In this document: positions 47,231-57,795 of the stretch, in pieces
Layout of the letters: every line of letters begins with the position of its first letter
Numbering within the stretch: position 1 is the first letter of the stretch
Source of the DNA: Cantharellus purpuraceus
Lineage: Eukaryota; Basidiomycota; Agaricomycetes; Cantharellales; Hydnaceae
Assembly: GCA_025174535.1 (NCBI GenBank)
Contig: JALBUN010000006.1
Span: 310,001 to 374,000 of the forward strand
Reading direction: 5' to 3'
DNA length: 64,000 nucleotides
Translations under genes and position numbers: made by a program
Notes under the pieces: generated by a model
Told to the model about the DNA's origin: nothing
The model's input: only the letters and a program-made list of their open reading frames with translations
The model's database searches: none

Positions 47231-47436
47231 TAACAACTTAGGCAGGCGGAGACTGGAGTTCAGCAGAAAGAGTGTTTATTAAATACTAATGTTGTTGGCA
47301 GAATACTACGGATTGCTTACCTGGAGTTCAGCAGAAAGAGCGTGAACTCCAGTAAGCGCTAGAAAATTGTTTATGGCCTGCCGAGTCGTGGACCCATAGG
47401 AGTCCACATTGAGGGCGAGTCGTATGATCTTCGTCA
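47231..47436 (-). repeat. Copia 2 5' LTR (206 bp)
   Basis: This is the upstream LTR of the minus-strand element, with its outer end at 47436 followed by the target duplication TGAGC. Confidence 0.95.
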
Positions 47437-48768
47437 TGAGCGTAGCCACCGCCCAAGTGTTTGTCACTACGCGGATGAACCTTGTAGTTACATAATGTTA
47501 TTGGTACGATAACATAATCAAGTGACAAGTCTTTCTTAATCCTCAACATCCTCTCTGGCAGTCTGTAGACTTCAGGTCTTATCACACGTTATGCCAACCT
47601 ATATCTTACTGCCTTGTTCCATCGCCTGGACCTTGTTACCACCAAACGATGTCGCTCCTTGTTGCCCAAGCCGAATAGAAGTACCCACATGAGGAAGAGC
47701 TAGCCTTGGGTCATCGACTTATGGCAAAAGAATGGCACTAGTTCGAACATTAGTTCCCCTTCAACACAGTAAATAGTGAAAGAGCTCTGTTTGTCATGTA
47801 TTTCGCTCTGACTAACAGATAGCTTACTACACTCAGCGGTCACGCATATCGTTGCAGATATCATGGCTACCTTGTTGCGATCTTTCTTAACAATATTCAA
47901 GCTAGTTGACGGAAACTGAAGTGGGACGCGCCTTCAGAGGAAGGTACGAGCATAGCCGCCGGTAATCGACCAGCGGACGGGCTTTGGAGCTACATAATAT
48001 TGGTAGTGAAATAAATGATCCTACTAACACATCCCATTCGCATCGTATCCCCTCACTACGTATTCGATAGTACAATAGTCATCTCGTCGCTGCCTGAACC
48101 GTGTTACTGTTGACCACCAGTTCCGAAACAGGACAAGCATGGTGGTGGGTCGTTGCGTCTGCGGCATGAACGTCAGTGTGGCCAAACAGGACATCACCTA
48201 GGGTCTAGGCGGGCTGTTGGTTTGCGAGGCCTATACCCCATAAGTGCATGAGTCTATCGGAGTCGAATGAGTCCACATTGTTCTTTACATAGATCTCAAC
48301 GCTAACTAAAAACGGGTTGCTCTACTCTCAGCCCATGCTCTAATAGAGACTAGGGGTCGGTGTGATCGTGATCGTGATATCCACACTAGACTGCATAAGA
48401 ACCATTCAATCGCGGAATATTCAAACCACAACTAAAAGAACCAAAGAAACCTCACCTATCAATATTGAGCGGCCATTTCATAGGGAAAGAATACCGGCAC
48501 GAGTTTGCTAGCTCAGGAACCCTCCATGCGAATTCGTGAAGTGGATTGTGAATTCCCACAGGAACAAAAAAAAAGAACGCACCGTTTGTTCATGAAGAGT
48601 GGCTCAAAGCATTGCATGTACTCACGAAAGAACCATCGCTATCGTTACGAGCTAACAGCCTGGTTCCGACATCAGAAGGGGTCAGAGTCACTTTCCCTAT
48701 TTCGGGGGGGCACCCAGGCTTTGTATTCGTCATGGTGTGGCACCTCGTGGCACCTAAAGCCAAGGGGT
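47437..48768. other. Intergenic upstream of the Cys/His-motif gene
   Basis: I see no convincing gene. The flank next to the copia target (near 47437-47520) resembles 47945-48010, both reading GAGC(G/A)TAGCC(A/G)CCG, so the copia landed in a locally duplicated sequence. Confidence 0.4.
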
Positions 48769-48776
48769 TATATAAG
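48769..48776 (+). promoter_or_regulatory. TATA box
   Basis: TATATAAG lies 89-96 bp upstream of the ATG at 48865. This placement argues that transcription starts near 48800 and that the in-frame ATG at 48505 is not the real start. Confidence 0.6.
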
Positions 48777-48864
48777 GAGAGGGAATTTGGCTGACTTTCA
48801 CCAAGTGATTTCTCCCCTTCAGCTCTTCTTGTCTGAGCTATTCCCAACGCTTAGTGGTTTTATC

Positions 48865-50773
48865 ATGTCTCAGTTCACTGCTAACTTTGAAGAGTTTGAC
48901 GCGCCCTGGAGCGCGTTTGACGCGTCTGGCAGCTCTACGAACTTGGATTATCCAACGTGGCCCTCGTATGCCAACCCTCCCGACGCGGCCCCTCCAACTT
49001 CCATGGCCGGTCTAGATGGCATATCCGTCAGCTTCGATGACAACCCCTTCTCCCAATCGCACGGCAGCTCTATGAACTTTGATTATCCAACGTGGCCCTC
49101 GTATGCCAACCCTCCCGACGCGGCCCCTCCAACTTCCATGGCCGGTCTAGATGGCAGTTCCGTCAGCTTCGATGGCAACCCCTTCTCCCAATCGCACGGC
49201 AGCTCTATGGACTTTGATTATCCAACGTGGCCCTCGTATTCCAACCCTCCCGACGCGGCCCCTTCAACTTCCATGGCCGGTCTAGATGGCAGTTGCGTCA
49301 GCTTCGATGAGTATGACTACCCCTTCTCCCAATCCCACCAACTCGAATCGTTTGACCTCTCAAGTGAGTCAAAACGCTAGTACCGTGTCTAATATGAACA
49401 GTCTCCTCATCTTCAGTACACAGCTTTCCCACAGCCATCTGACGTATCGCAAGAGGCATTATATTCTGCATGCTCAAATCCTGAGTGTCAACAATGTCTG
49501 AAAACAATATGGGCAAGTGCAGGAGTGCCATTCGAAGCCACGGCTGGTGAAGGGTCTGAAAGCTTAAACCAACCACAAGACCCAAGCCAGCTCATGGCTA
49601 CGCCCTTCCTCCCGCAAGTTCCGCCGGCTACCCCCTCAATTTCCCTGTCGACGATTCCTACTTCCGATACAGGGTTAGGGAGTAATGCGATATCTATGGA
49701 GCCCTACTGGGAGGGAGGGCATGCACTTCCACAACCCGCCGAGGAGAATTGGTACTAGTGAGCAACCCCTCGTGTGTTTACACACTCGGCTATGCTGACG
49801 TTGTGAATTGCCAGTGATATGTTTCTATCTAAGGATTACTCGAGTCACCTCTCTGCACTACCGATGCATCCCAGTTTGTCTGTCACGGGAAGTGCAATGC
49901 CTCACGATCATCATGATCATGAGATACCGCTTCTTTCAAGCGACCATGATGCGCTCGGGTATTTAGCAGGGCAGATGGCTGTTGTAAACCAGGGATACGA
50001 GACATCAGGCATCTTCGCTGGGGTTCTGAACCAGTGAGTGCATTGTATAGTCATGGACGCAAATTTGACGGATCGGGTTTGACAGACCATACGGAGCTGA
50101 CCCCAGCAGCCTTTACAACGTAAGTCACGACAGTGACACAACGTGGCAATCCATATCTGTGCCACATGCCGGTACAGTTGCTTTAGAGCAGCTGGACGGA
50201 TCATCCGCGGGGATCCCCAAATCGCGCCCCACGACTCCGGCATGGACTACAACCCCGTCGCACTCCATCCTTCCGCCTTCAATCCCAGCGCCTCCTACTC
50301 CGCATTTCAGCACACCGTCAGATATTATCTTCACGACAGCCCGCAAATGCAGCTATATAGATCCTGACGGCAAGGCATGCCGGCGGAGTCTGGAATCGGT
50401 GAGCAGCAGGAATGCGGCAAGGCACTGGTTCACCTGCCACGCAATGAAGGAGCTCCTCCGTATTCGAGCAAAGACATTGGCCATGTCACAGGCAACGATC
50501 ATCAATTCCACGGCAAGGAAATTGGCTGCGGAACGATATCTGGGGATTTGTCCACGCGAGACATGCATAGACAAAGGAAGACCCAGAGCCGAATTCGTGC
50601 GCGAAGACAGCCTGATTCGCCACATGGAAAACCCGAGGAGACACAAGGGTATTGCCATGTCAAGGCGCGAAGCGAGCAGATGGGCTCACGCGAACATGGA
50701 GGTCATGAGCATCTCGGACGAGTTCGGCAGCGCATACGAGGAGGCTGTTTCGAGGATATGGCACGGATACTGA
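48865..50773 (+). CDS. Cys/His-motif protein with N-terminal 45-aa repeats, 577 aa
   Basis: Exons are 48865-49363, 49424-49751, 49815-50033 and 50086-50773 (1,734 nt in frame). The N-terminal third is three 45-residue repeats rich in Pro, Ser, Tyr and Phe (LDYPTWPSYANPPDAAPPTS). The middle is low-complexity with no domain. The C-terminal quarter has two Cys/His clusters: CSYIDPDGKACRR..RHWFTCH and CPRETCIDKGRP..SLIRHMENPRRH. They resemble divergent C2H2-type fingers of basidiomycete transcription-factor-like proteins. A role as a DNA-binding regulator with an N-terminal activation region is an inference. I do not recognise a named orthologue. Confidence 0.75.
48928..49332 (+). repeat. Three 135-bp in-frame tandem repeats in a coding exon
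   Basis: Units start at 48928, 49063 and 49198, and each encodes 45 residues beginning GSS. The three units differ at only a few positions, so the array is recent or kept homogeneous. Confidence 0.95.
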
Positions 50774-51099
50774 GAGGAATGGAGATTTGACAATGGTGCT
50801 CATGGCCATTCTTGAGGGGGTTTATATGGTCTGGCAGAACAAGGGGAGCGCAGGACAAAGGGATGTGAGTCACGTGATGAAGTGATGGCCGGACATGGCA
50901 TGTCGCCGTGAATGAATATTGTCGCGTTTGAAGTATATTTATAGAAAAACTTTCTTTGAATCGGCATCGCCTGGTATAATTGTTGATTGAGAAACCGCGT
51001 GTGAAATAAACAACATAAGGAATCAGATAAACGGCAAGATGGGATAAAGAACAGTGCGCACGCCGCCATCCGCTCCGGCCGCAGAAGCATCAGAGGCCT
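50774..51099. other. 3' flank, no gene seen
   Basis: This is the downstream region of the Cys/His-motif gene and holds no supported feature. Confidence 0.4.
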
Positions 51100-51500
51100 C
51101 CCCCCCTCTTCCCCTTCGTATCCACATACCCAGGAACCAACCCATCCGGAACCCACTCCGAAAACCCTGCACCGTCTGTCCCGCCCGCAACCCCTCCGGC
51201 GTAAGAATATAACACCATGGCTGCCGCCTCACGCTCACGTCGCGGCTCCTCAGCCATGCAATATGTCCACTGCGCCCAGGATCATACTCAATACGCACCA
51301 CATCATGCAGTCCTCCCTCGCTGCGCGTAAAGTCCACATCGTGCACGGTGACGCGCCCGTTGGCATTGCGCCCGCCCGATGGCCATGTCAGCAGTCTAAG
51401 CAGACGGCCTGTGTAGAGGTAGGGAGTCAGTGGGAGGCAGAGGTGTCGGATGGAGGGCGTGATGGGCTTGTTTGTCTTGTATAACCCATCGACGATGCTG
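51100..51500 (-). pseudogene. Fragment of mitochondrial ribosomal protein uL2 (bL2m)
   Basis: Read on the minus strand, this gives LYKTNKPITPSIRHLCLPLT, then GGRNANGRVTV, then VHDVDFTRSEGG and VVRIEYDPGRSGHIAWL, then ILTPEGLRAGQTVQGFRSG. These are the N-terminal and central blocks of mitochondrial L2. The usual basic RGGGHK block between GRVTV and the VDF block is missing, and the frame is lost after FRSG, before the C-terminal half. It is a partial, internally deleted copy. Confidence 0.75.
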
Positions 51501-52127
51501 ACAAAGGCGTGCTAGTGCGCTCCGGCGTTGCAGTTCGATGGCACTCTGATCATGATCAGGATGATTGCTGGTCGGCTTGTTCTGAGCCAGCATCCAGGGT
51601 GCAGAAACTCTATTGCTTATTCAGCGATCAATTCCGGGCCCCTACATTGACGTGTGGAGTTTCTGTCGAACGTTGACAAAAGGTGAGTTTATATTTGGGT
51701 GTGTCAGTGTGATCTTAATGGGCCACTCTACGCCGGGCATCCAGATAATCTGAACCATGTTGCGCCCTGAGCTAGCACCAGCTCCTGTGCTTCCATGAAT
51801 CGTCTTTCAAATATGCCCTTCCATGCTTCTGCTGATATATCACAACCTTCAGAGCGTCAATATAGAGGCTGCATTTGTCACGAACATGAACGCCGGGATC
51901 GCATCTGAGCTCGGTGACCCTCGCACGTGCGCTCATACAGCCACTGCTCTGTGTTGTAACATCCGATTTGCAGAAGCTCTGTTGCTTATTCAGCATGATA
52001 ATGAAGGAGCGATACTGAGTGAGGTCTGTATGCTACCTATACTTACAAAGTTTATGATGAAGCATTGGTTGATGAACAATCAGAAAGGAGTGGAATCATG
52101 AAGATAAATGTTAATACGTCCAGTGTA
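51501..52127. other. No gene seen, short internal similarity
   Basis: Two short stretches share GCAGAA(A/G)CTCT(A/G)TTGCTTATTCAGC (near 51602 and 51971), which suggests a small dispersed duplication. No ORF is supported. Confidence 0.35.
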
Positions 52128-52824
52128 CTATACGTCACAGGAATCTAGCAACTTATGTATCTCCACGCCTAGTGCAGGGATCCCTCGATACCCAAATGAA
52201 TTGTTTTCTTGTATGTACTGAGCATCAACCTGATCGCATGGTCGCTTTTCATCGAGTTTTTTGCAAATCTGTTCTACCAGCATGATTATGGGTTCGTTTC
52301 TGTTATCGCATCGCTTCCTTGCGTATGCAGCGAGAGACAGAATAGCATCAAGAGCATCTGTAGCAGATGGTAGCAACCAACGGTGATTGTGCTCTCCTCC
52401 AAAGACAGTGAGGCTGAATATGCGACACCAGGCTCGCAGAATAAGTGGCCATCTGGGGTACGTTTGGACTGCGTGAAAGAACGGATGTTCTTCACCTAAA
52501 TTATCGACGAGTGCAATGATGTGAGCCACCGATACCGCATATTCCTCCCAGTCCTCATCTCTCAGGGACGGCAATGTGTCTGCAATCGCAAGACATCTGT
52601 CAAAGTGGCCATTCTGACAATTTGGGATCGCCAAGTGGGCTCTTGGGAAAGGGTACAGAGCAATACGAGATATGCTTGGTCCCGATCCACATCGAGGAAT
52701 GAGATATTCTTGAGCGAGTTATCGTCAAGTGGGGTCTGCTGTGTAGTATTCAACAGAGCCTGGGAAGCAAGTGCATTTGAGAAGCGTTCTCGAAATAATT
52801 TGTCATCCCGACCCATTAGAGTCA
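52128..52824 (-). pseudogene. DUF6535-type gene, C-terminal part
   Basis: This continues the gene at 55131-57795 beyond the transposon insertion. On the minus strand it reads LMGRDDKLFRERFSNALASQ, then FLDVDRDQAYLVLLCTLSQ, then a one-base frame change near 52617, then DRCLAIADTLPSL and WPLILRAWCRIFSL, ending with TAG at 52128-52130. This helical C-terminal region is typical of these basidiomycete proteins, whose function is unknown. Confidence 0.7.
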
Positions 52825-53189
52825 CACAGGCAGTAGGTCCTTCACCCTCTGACTCCCTGACCACTTCCAAGCAGTTCACCTGGTCTTCCATATATCAATG
52901 CTCAAACCTGCTACTACAAACAAGATTCCTGGTCACACCCAATCTCTGCCCCCTCTGATCATCATCAAAGGAGATAATGAATATGAGATATCTGAGATCC
53001 TGGACTTGAAGATTGATCATCAGTACAAGTGCAAGCTCCAGTACCTAGTCAAATGGACTGGATATAAAGGCACCAATGAAGAGTCCTCATGGATCTCTGC
53101 ATCTGAACTCAATCACACATCTGAATCCGTCTCTGATTTTCACTCTGCTTATCCAGACAAACCTGGTCCTCTTACAAATCTTTAAGTTC
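52825..53189 (+). pseudogene. Chromovirus integrase C-terminus with chromodomain (fragment)
   Basis: The chromodomain is plain: EYEISEILDLKIDHQYKCKL, then LVKWTGYKGTNEESSW and a C-terminal helix. A stretch of integrase C-terminus (HISMLKPAT-like) precedes it. It is homologous to 63216-63600. Integrase chromodomains tether these elements to modified histones. Confidence 0.85.
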
Positions 53190-53529
53190 TATCCCTGACT
53201 CTGATCCTATTATTCCACATCATTGTTTTATTATGAATTCACAGAGAAAAGTCACAAGTCTACCTGACCTCTGAAAAACCTCACTCCAACCCACTTTTTC
53301 TCCTTCAAATTGCAAGTCAAAACTTCCACTATTCTCAAATCCATTCTGAAATATTACAATCAAAATCAAAGTCATTTTTTTAGTTATACATCGTGCTTCC
53401 TTTTTCCCTTCCCCTTGTCTACCTCAGCCTCTGTCTCTGACCTGTCTCTGACTCATCGTCACTCTCCACATCCAACACCCAATCCTTCTCATCCCCCATG
53501 TCTGAATCCTCATCTAGGGGGACCATGAA
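53190..53529 (-). pseudogene. 3' end of the opposite-strand ORF of the chromovirus (fragment)
   Basis: On the minus strand this matches the C-terminal part of the ORF at 61302-63151: PLDEDSDMGDEKDW, then VESDDESET. The order chromodomain then convergent ORF is the same as at 61302-63600, so the two belong to one element. It is cut at 53529 by the gypsy LTR. Confidence 0.7.
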
Positions 53530-53892
53530 TGTAAGTACCCAAGGTACTTAATTACCATAGTATATAAGTATAATTGATATATACAGCATTCTCTTAAGGA
53601 ACATTGTCCTCTTGGTAGATGTATGTGCCCATAGGGTGCATATGTATAGTTATTATGTAAGCCAGTGGACCCAGTATATGTGTGGATCCACTTATAGTAG
53701 ATAGAACTTAGTTAACTACCACACTGTACAACACATCACCCAACCAATATACTTGGTTGAGTTCTGTGCAATGGTGTGAACTAAGACACCCATTTACACT
53801 TTTTTGAACTTCCAAAGGAAGAATCAAGTGATTCTTTCTCATTATTGAAGTTTTCTAGTCAATACTAGAAAACCAGCTATTGCTGGTGTACA
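53530..53892 (+). mobile_element. Putative LTR of gypsy GY family (copy GY3)
   Basis: Similarity to the chromovirus stops at 53529, and a sequence starting TGTAAGTACC begins. It may end at GGTGTACA (53892), giving TGTA..TACA termini. No partner LTR or target duplication confirms the right end, so that boundary is tentative. Confidence 0.45.
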
Positions 53893-54409
53893 GATGTATA
53901 TCAACCCCCCCAGTCGCTCATTTAAGTGAGCAACTAGTAGACTAACTTAGTTAGTCTACAAAGATAGAAGAAAGGAGTCATCATAATGATGACTCGCAGT
54001 AGAGTGAGTTGTGCTGGCAGCACCCAGGACATCATAAATGATGAATGGCAGCACATAGCCAGTAGCAGAAGCTCCCGTGAAGGGGAGCTAGACCCTAGAG
54101 AAGTCACAGGGACTTCTTGTAAGGAAGACTCTAGAAGAGAGTTGCCGCAATTGTGAGATCACACAGATGATCACACAATAGATCATCTGTCAAACAAGAA
54201 CCCTTCATCAAGTGGTTCTTTGATTAGAGAAGAAAGGAGGAGACAGTCATTAACTGTCTCCAATGTTTCTAAAGGAAAGGAATGTGCTCAATATATGAGC
54301 ACGTAGAAGTAGCAATACTTCTACTAGGGAATCATGCAGCACAGAGCAGCATGAAACCCACAGGTCAATTGCAAGATTGACCAAACAACTCATGCATAAT
54401 CAACATGAG
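53532..54409 (+). other. Hairpin chain in GY3 LTR and gag
   Basis: I verified nineteen perfect inverted repeats in 878 bp, with arms of 5-10 bp and loops of 1-11 nt. The longest are 53851-53872 (9 bp), 53937-53959 (10 bp), 53975-53995 (10 bp) and 54303-54324 (9 bp). They follow one another almost without gaps. Confidence 0.85.
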
Positions 54410-54666
54410 ATGAAGAGCATTAGTGAAGCTAGTGCTCAGGTAGCTAAGATGGCTGCTGAAGCAGGGCATGCTGCCACTACTATGGGGCAGCAAATAGCAG
54501 AGCTAGGAATGATGTTAAAATTGCTCCAAGAGAACTCTGAGCAATGCAAGTCATGTTGCCAAAGATCAGATTCTACAAGAATCTGAATCCAGAGAGTCTG
54601 GATCTCCCCAGGGTGAGAGGATCCAACTGAATGATCAGTTAGACAGAGGAAATGAAATTCCCCTAG
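53893..54666 (+). pseudogene. Ty3/gypsy GY3 gag N-terminal region, degenerate
   Basis: The open stretch 54377-54586 encodes a helical segment (ASAQVAKMAAEAGHAATTMG) of the kind seen near the N-terminus of basidiomycete gypsy gag proteins. The upstream part is interrupted by stops. The family link to GY1 rests on the shared hairpin-chain structure and this gag type, not on direct overlap. Confidence 0.5.
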
Positions 54667-55130
54667 ACGCTTGTTCGGAATCATGTCAGTATACAATATT
54701 CTGATGTATAGGAGATATACATCAGGATTTCAATGATACATAAAGCCAGGGAGTTACAATTTGGATATCTTAAAAGATTTCGGATGTGTGAAATTTTCAT
54801 AAATATAAACATATATTCTATATTTTAATAAACTTTAAAAGATGAGATATTTGGTTGAGATGAACATAATCATTTACATGATATAATAGGAATGTATGTA
54901 TTAATATAATTGGTATTATATAGGGTATTTAGATATACAAATACCAGGTGGGGATTAAAGATAGTTCAAATTATGTTACAAGTATTGTATAAGAAAGAAT
55001 CAATGATATTTGGATGTTCCCTCAAGAGAGTTGCCACCACTAAATGGGGAAAAAACAATTATTTTTGAGAATTATGCCAAAATATCAAAATATGTTTTAA
55101 TCTAGTATATTGTGTAAAATTTGAGAATCA
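54667..55130. mobile_element. MITE-like element, truncated second copy
   Basis: It matches 1583-2145 from the left terminus (ACGCTTGTTCGG) for about 464 bp and stops at TTGAGAATCA, inside the element. The right terminal repeat is missing. Confidence 0.75.
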
Positions 55131-57795
55131 TGACTTTGCAAGCTGCATCCAGGGCTGCACGGCAGGTAACCCTCTGGTCCATTTTATGGACCATCGTGTC
55201 AAGGTAGCGGTGCATCCGGTCCTGCGTACTCGGCCGACCATTCAGCCATGCCAACACCCGAAAAGTCAGTCTGATTGCATCATGATCTGTGCCTTCACAA
55301 ATTCGTATGTGGTAGTCCACCAGCAAGTCAAACTGTGATGGTGTGTACCAGTCACTTGAGTCCCAGGACAAACGACTAGCAATGAGACGAATAAGAACGG
55401 TGACATTCTTGGATCGGTTTGATCTTCAGCTTCGTTACCTGGACTCTCCTCAAGAAGACGGAAGTAATAATCGCAATAGGAGATCGAAGTTATAATTTGT
55501 ATGGATCTGGGATTCGTGGCAGTAGTTCGTGAGAACAAGTCCACGAATCCCGTTCCATATTCAGGCTCCGCTAGCCAAACAATGTCAACTCCGCGACTAA
55601 TATCGCGTCATCATCTAACAGGAAGCAGACTTTGAGAAACTTCTCCCATGTACGACAATCTCTGAAACGGGTATAGTTTTTGTCAAAGTCGTGAAGTAAT
55701 GGATAAGCCAGCTTCGATGCATTCTGGTGCCATCTAAACCCTGGAATGCTACCGACTAGCACGCCTAGCATGCGGTTCATGACCGACATTCGAAGGGTTC
55801 GGATGGCTTTACTACTTAGACATGAACCAATTAATCATGGGATAGCAAATAAAATCTTATCTCTTGTCAAGCCTAGCTAGGTGTCGCAGATCAATTCGTA
55901 TCCCAATAAGCTGGCCTGCTAGTAAGAGACAGTCTGCCACAAGACGAGGGGACTCTGAATCAAGGCAGGTGCAGATGAAATTAATCATAAAGGTGACAAA
56001 CGGCAGGTCATCAATACCCATGATATGCAGACGGTATGTGAACACATGTGCCATCCACAGGCGGTCACATAAGGGGAGGGAAGTAAGCTCCAGAGTGGTG
56101 GGGTATTCGACCGCACAATAGACGACGAAAAAATCATGAATTGGGAGCATATGGTACAAGTGATCATTCTTGGCATCTATGTTTCTGTCTACATAAATGT
56201 AGATCAGATTGCCCAGATCTCTTTCAACAGAAAAGTGATATATTGCCCTCAAGCATGCCACAGCCCGTGCTTGTGCAAGAGGAAGGATCTCCTGTGTAGG
56301 ACCGAAGCACGAATGGAAGTGACCTTTCAGTCGGTCAAGCACGTGGAGCTGCTGGAGGTGCCAGTGAACAGTCCAGTCCAGGAATTGCTGGGGAACGGAC
56401 AATGTCATTAGGAGAGTTAGATTTGAGTTGTCTGGACTCACATGCTGAAGCCCAAGTACACTCATTGCAGTCAAGTGCAGTCCAGTGGATACTCCAGACA
56501 TCTACGGATCTGGACATCATATCGACTGCAGCAGGAATGGTACCAGAGATTGAGTGGCCAGCCGAGGACGACGTGACCTGCCGCTTCTGGATCATGGGCC
56601 AGCGATCGAGCTTTGTGACTCAGAGCTGCCAGGTGTCGCAATACCACAAAGTGAGTGGCTGGTCTGGTGATCAGGCCCTTTGCAGCATATAAAATACACT
56701 TTGAGGAGCGTCGTAGGCCATCCAGGAAGCCTGTCCAGGACGTTGGGCACCCTTCCCGTTTCTGTCGGATCACCTGTTGAAAGGTTGCCATGTCTGGAGG
56801 GACATTTTGAACTATGACCAACACAGATGTAATGATACGTTGAAGCAGGGTCGATACGGGTGTCTGGTATGGGCAGTCCGGCGATCAACGACGCAACCAC
56901 GGTGAACAAATGGAATATAAATCCAAATGCCGTGGTTGTCATAATGACACTCGCGACCGTATGCTGCTGAGTCCATAAATTTGCCGAAAGAGAGATGCCA
57001 AAGAAAAGTAATGACAGCTGAAGCAGGATCGGTAGAGTGGCGATGATTGTACTGAAATGCCAGGCTTCTAGACCATTCAGCTTCTGCTGCCTCCGTTGAC
57101 AACGCTCGTGCAATGCACCCTTTCCGATGCGTGATGTTTTGAAGTGGCATAGCCACTGCTTTGCCAATACGGCACCAAAAGAAGCCAAGAGACTAGTTGA
57201 GAGGCTCATGTATGCGAGTGTCTGGATCCAGATGATTGTAGGGCTCGGTCCTGTCCAGACAGGGAGTGATGCTTCTTGCGATGGGAACGTGGCATTCTCC
57301 ATTTGTTAATCAATATTTTCAGAGGATAATTTATTGTATCAATAGGATTCGGACTCAGGTTCGAGCCCATGTTCACAATAAAGGCTGAGCTGACAGCCGA
57401 GAATATACCAGCCTGAGAGATGGCGTCCATTGACATCACGTTGATGCAAATAACATAGCACGCACGAAGATAAGTAAGACGTCCACGTCCCCATTGTGCC
57501 GTTCCAAAAACTCCTCATCGTGCTGTTTAGCCACGCGCTCATACGCTGACCAAAATCGAGATGGTGCATCCTTTCCAGCACGTGGAAAGAAATCAGAATT
57601 GTGCATCGTCTCTACTATATCCTGAAGGATGGCATCACTGGCAGGCCTGGAGGCAAACACATCAGCATGCTTTCTTTACTTGCTAGATCAAGATCGAAGA
57701 AAGGGCACTCACTGAGTGGTTGGCTCATTCGGGGACTCCGGAGGGTTAATTTCTTGCGCATCAGTGTCAGCCATGCTTGAATGGGGGGAATTCAT
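55131..57795 (-). pseudogene. DUF6535-type membrane protein gene, N-terminal and central part
   Basis: The start is probably the ATG at 57795 or 57774. After a 60-70 nt intron the frame reads PASDAILQDIVETMHNSDFF. It continues with SRFWSAYERVAKQHDEEFL and a first hydrophobic helix (FSAVSSAFIVN), then IWIQTLAYMSLSTSLLASFG, KQWLCHF and two more hydrophobic helices near residues 190-260, the DUF6535 architecture. A long helical region follows down to 55131 (VPQQFLDWTVHWHL, AIYHFSVERDL). A frameshift near 57300 and the insertion at 55130 break it. The function of the family is unknown. Confidence 0.72.

Larger units (their letters stand above)
42843..47436 (-). mobile_element. Ty1/copia retrotransposon 2, structurally complete
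   Basis: The element is 4,594 bp with two 206-bp LTRs (42843-43048 and 47231-47436) and a perfect 5-bp target duplication, TGAGC (42838-42842 and 47437-47441). On the minus strand the LTR begins TGACGAAG and ends AGTTGTTA, so the 3' terminus is TA rather than CA. The primer binding site and polypurine tract are in place. The LTRs differ at five positions, all CG versus TG or CA. The coding region has seven TGA stops and one frameshift but no large lesion, so it is the youngest-looking element here. Confidence 0.95.
52825..55130. mobile_element. Composite insertion of three transposon pieces in the DUF6535 gene
   Basis: The host frame reads CKV before (55131 side) and TLMGRDD after (52824 side), so 52825-55130 is foreign. 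From left to right it is a chromovirus integrase-chromodomain end (52825-53529), a gypsy GY-family LTR and gag (53530-54666), and a truncated MITE (54667-55130). Both junctions carry TCA (52822-52824 and 55128-55130). Confidence 0.8.

Noticed and set aside
42843..47436. RIP (repeat-induced point mutation) as the decay mechanism
   Set aside because: RIP prefers CpA and would create many TAA and TAG stops. The changes seen are at CpG, and the element is not AT-shifted.
48505..48864. N-terminal extension of the Cys/His-motif gene from the ATG at 48505
   Set aside because: A TATA box at 48769 and the character of the sequence favour the start at 48865. The upstream frame is open by chance.
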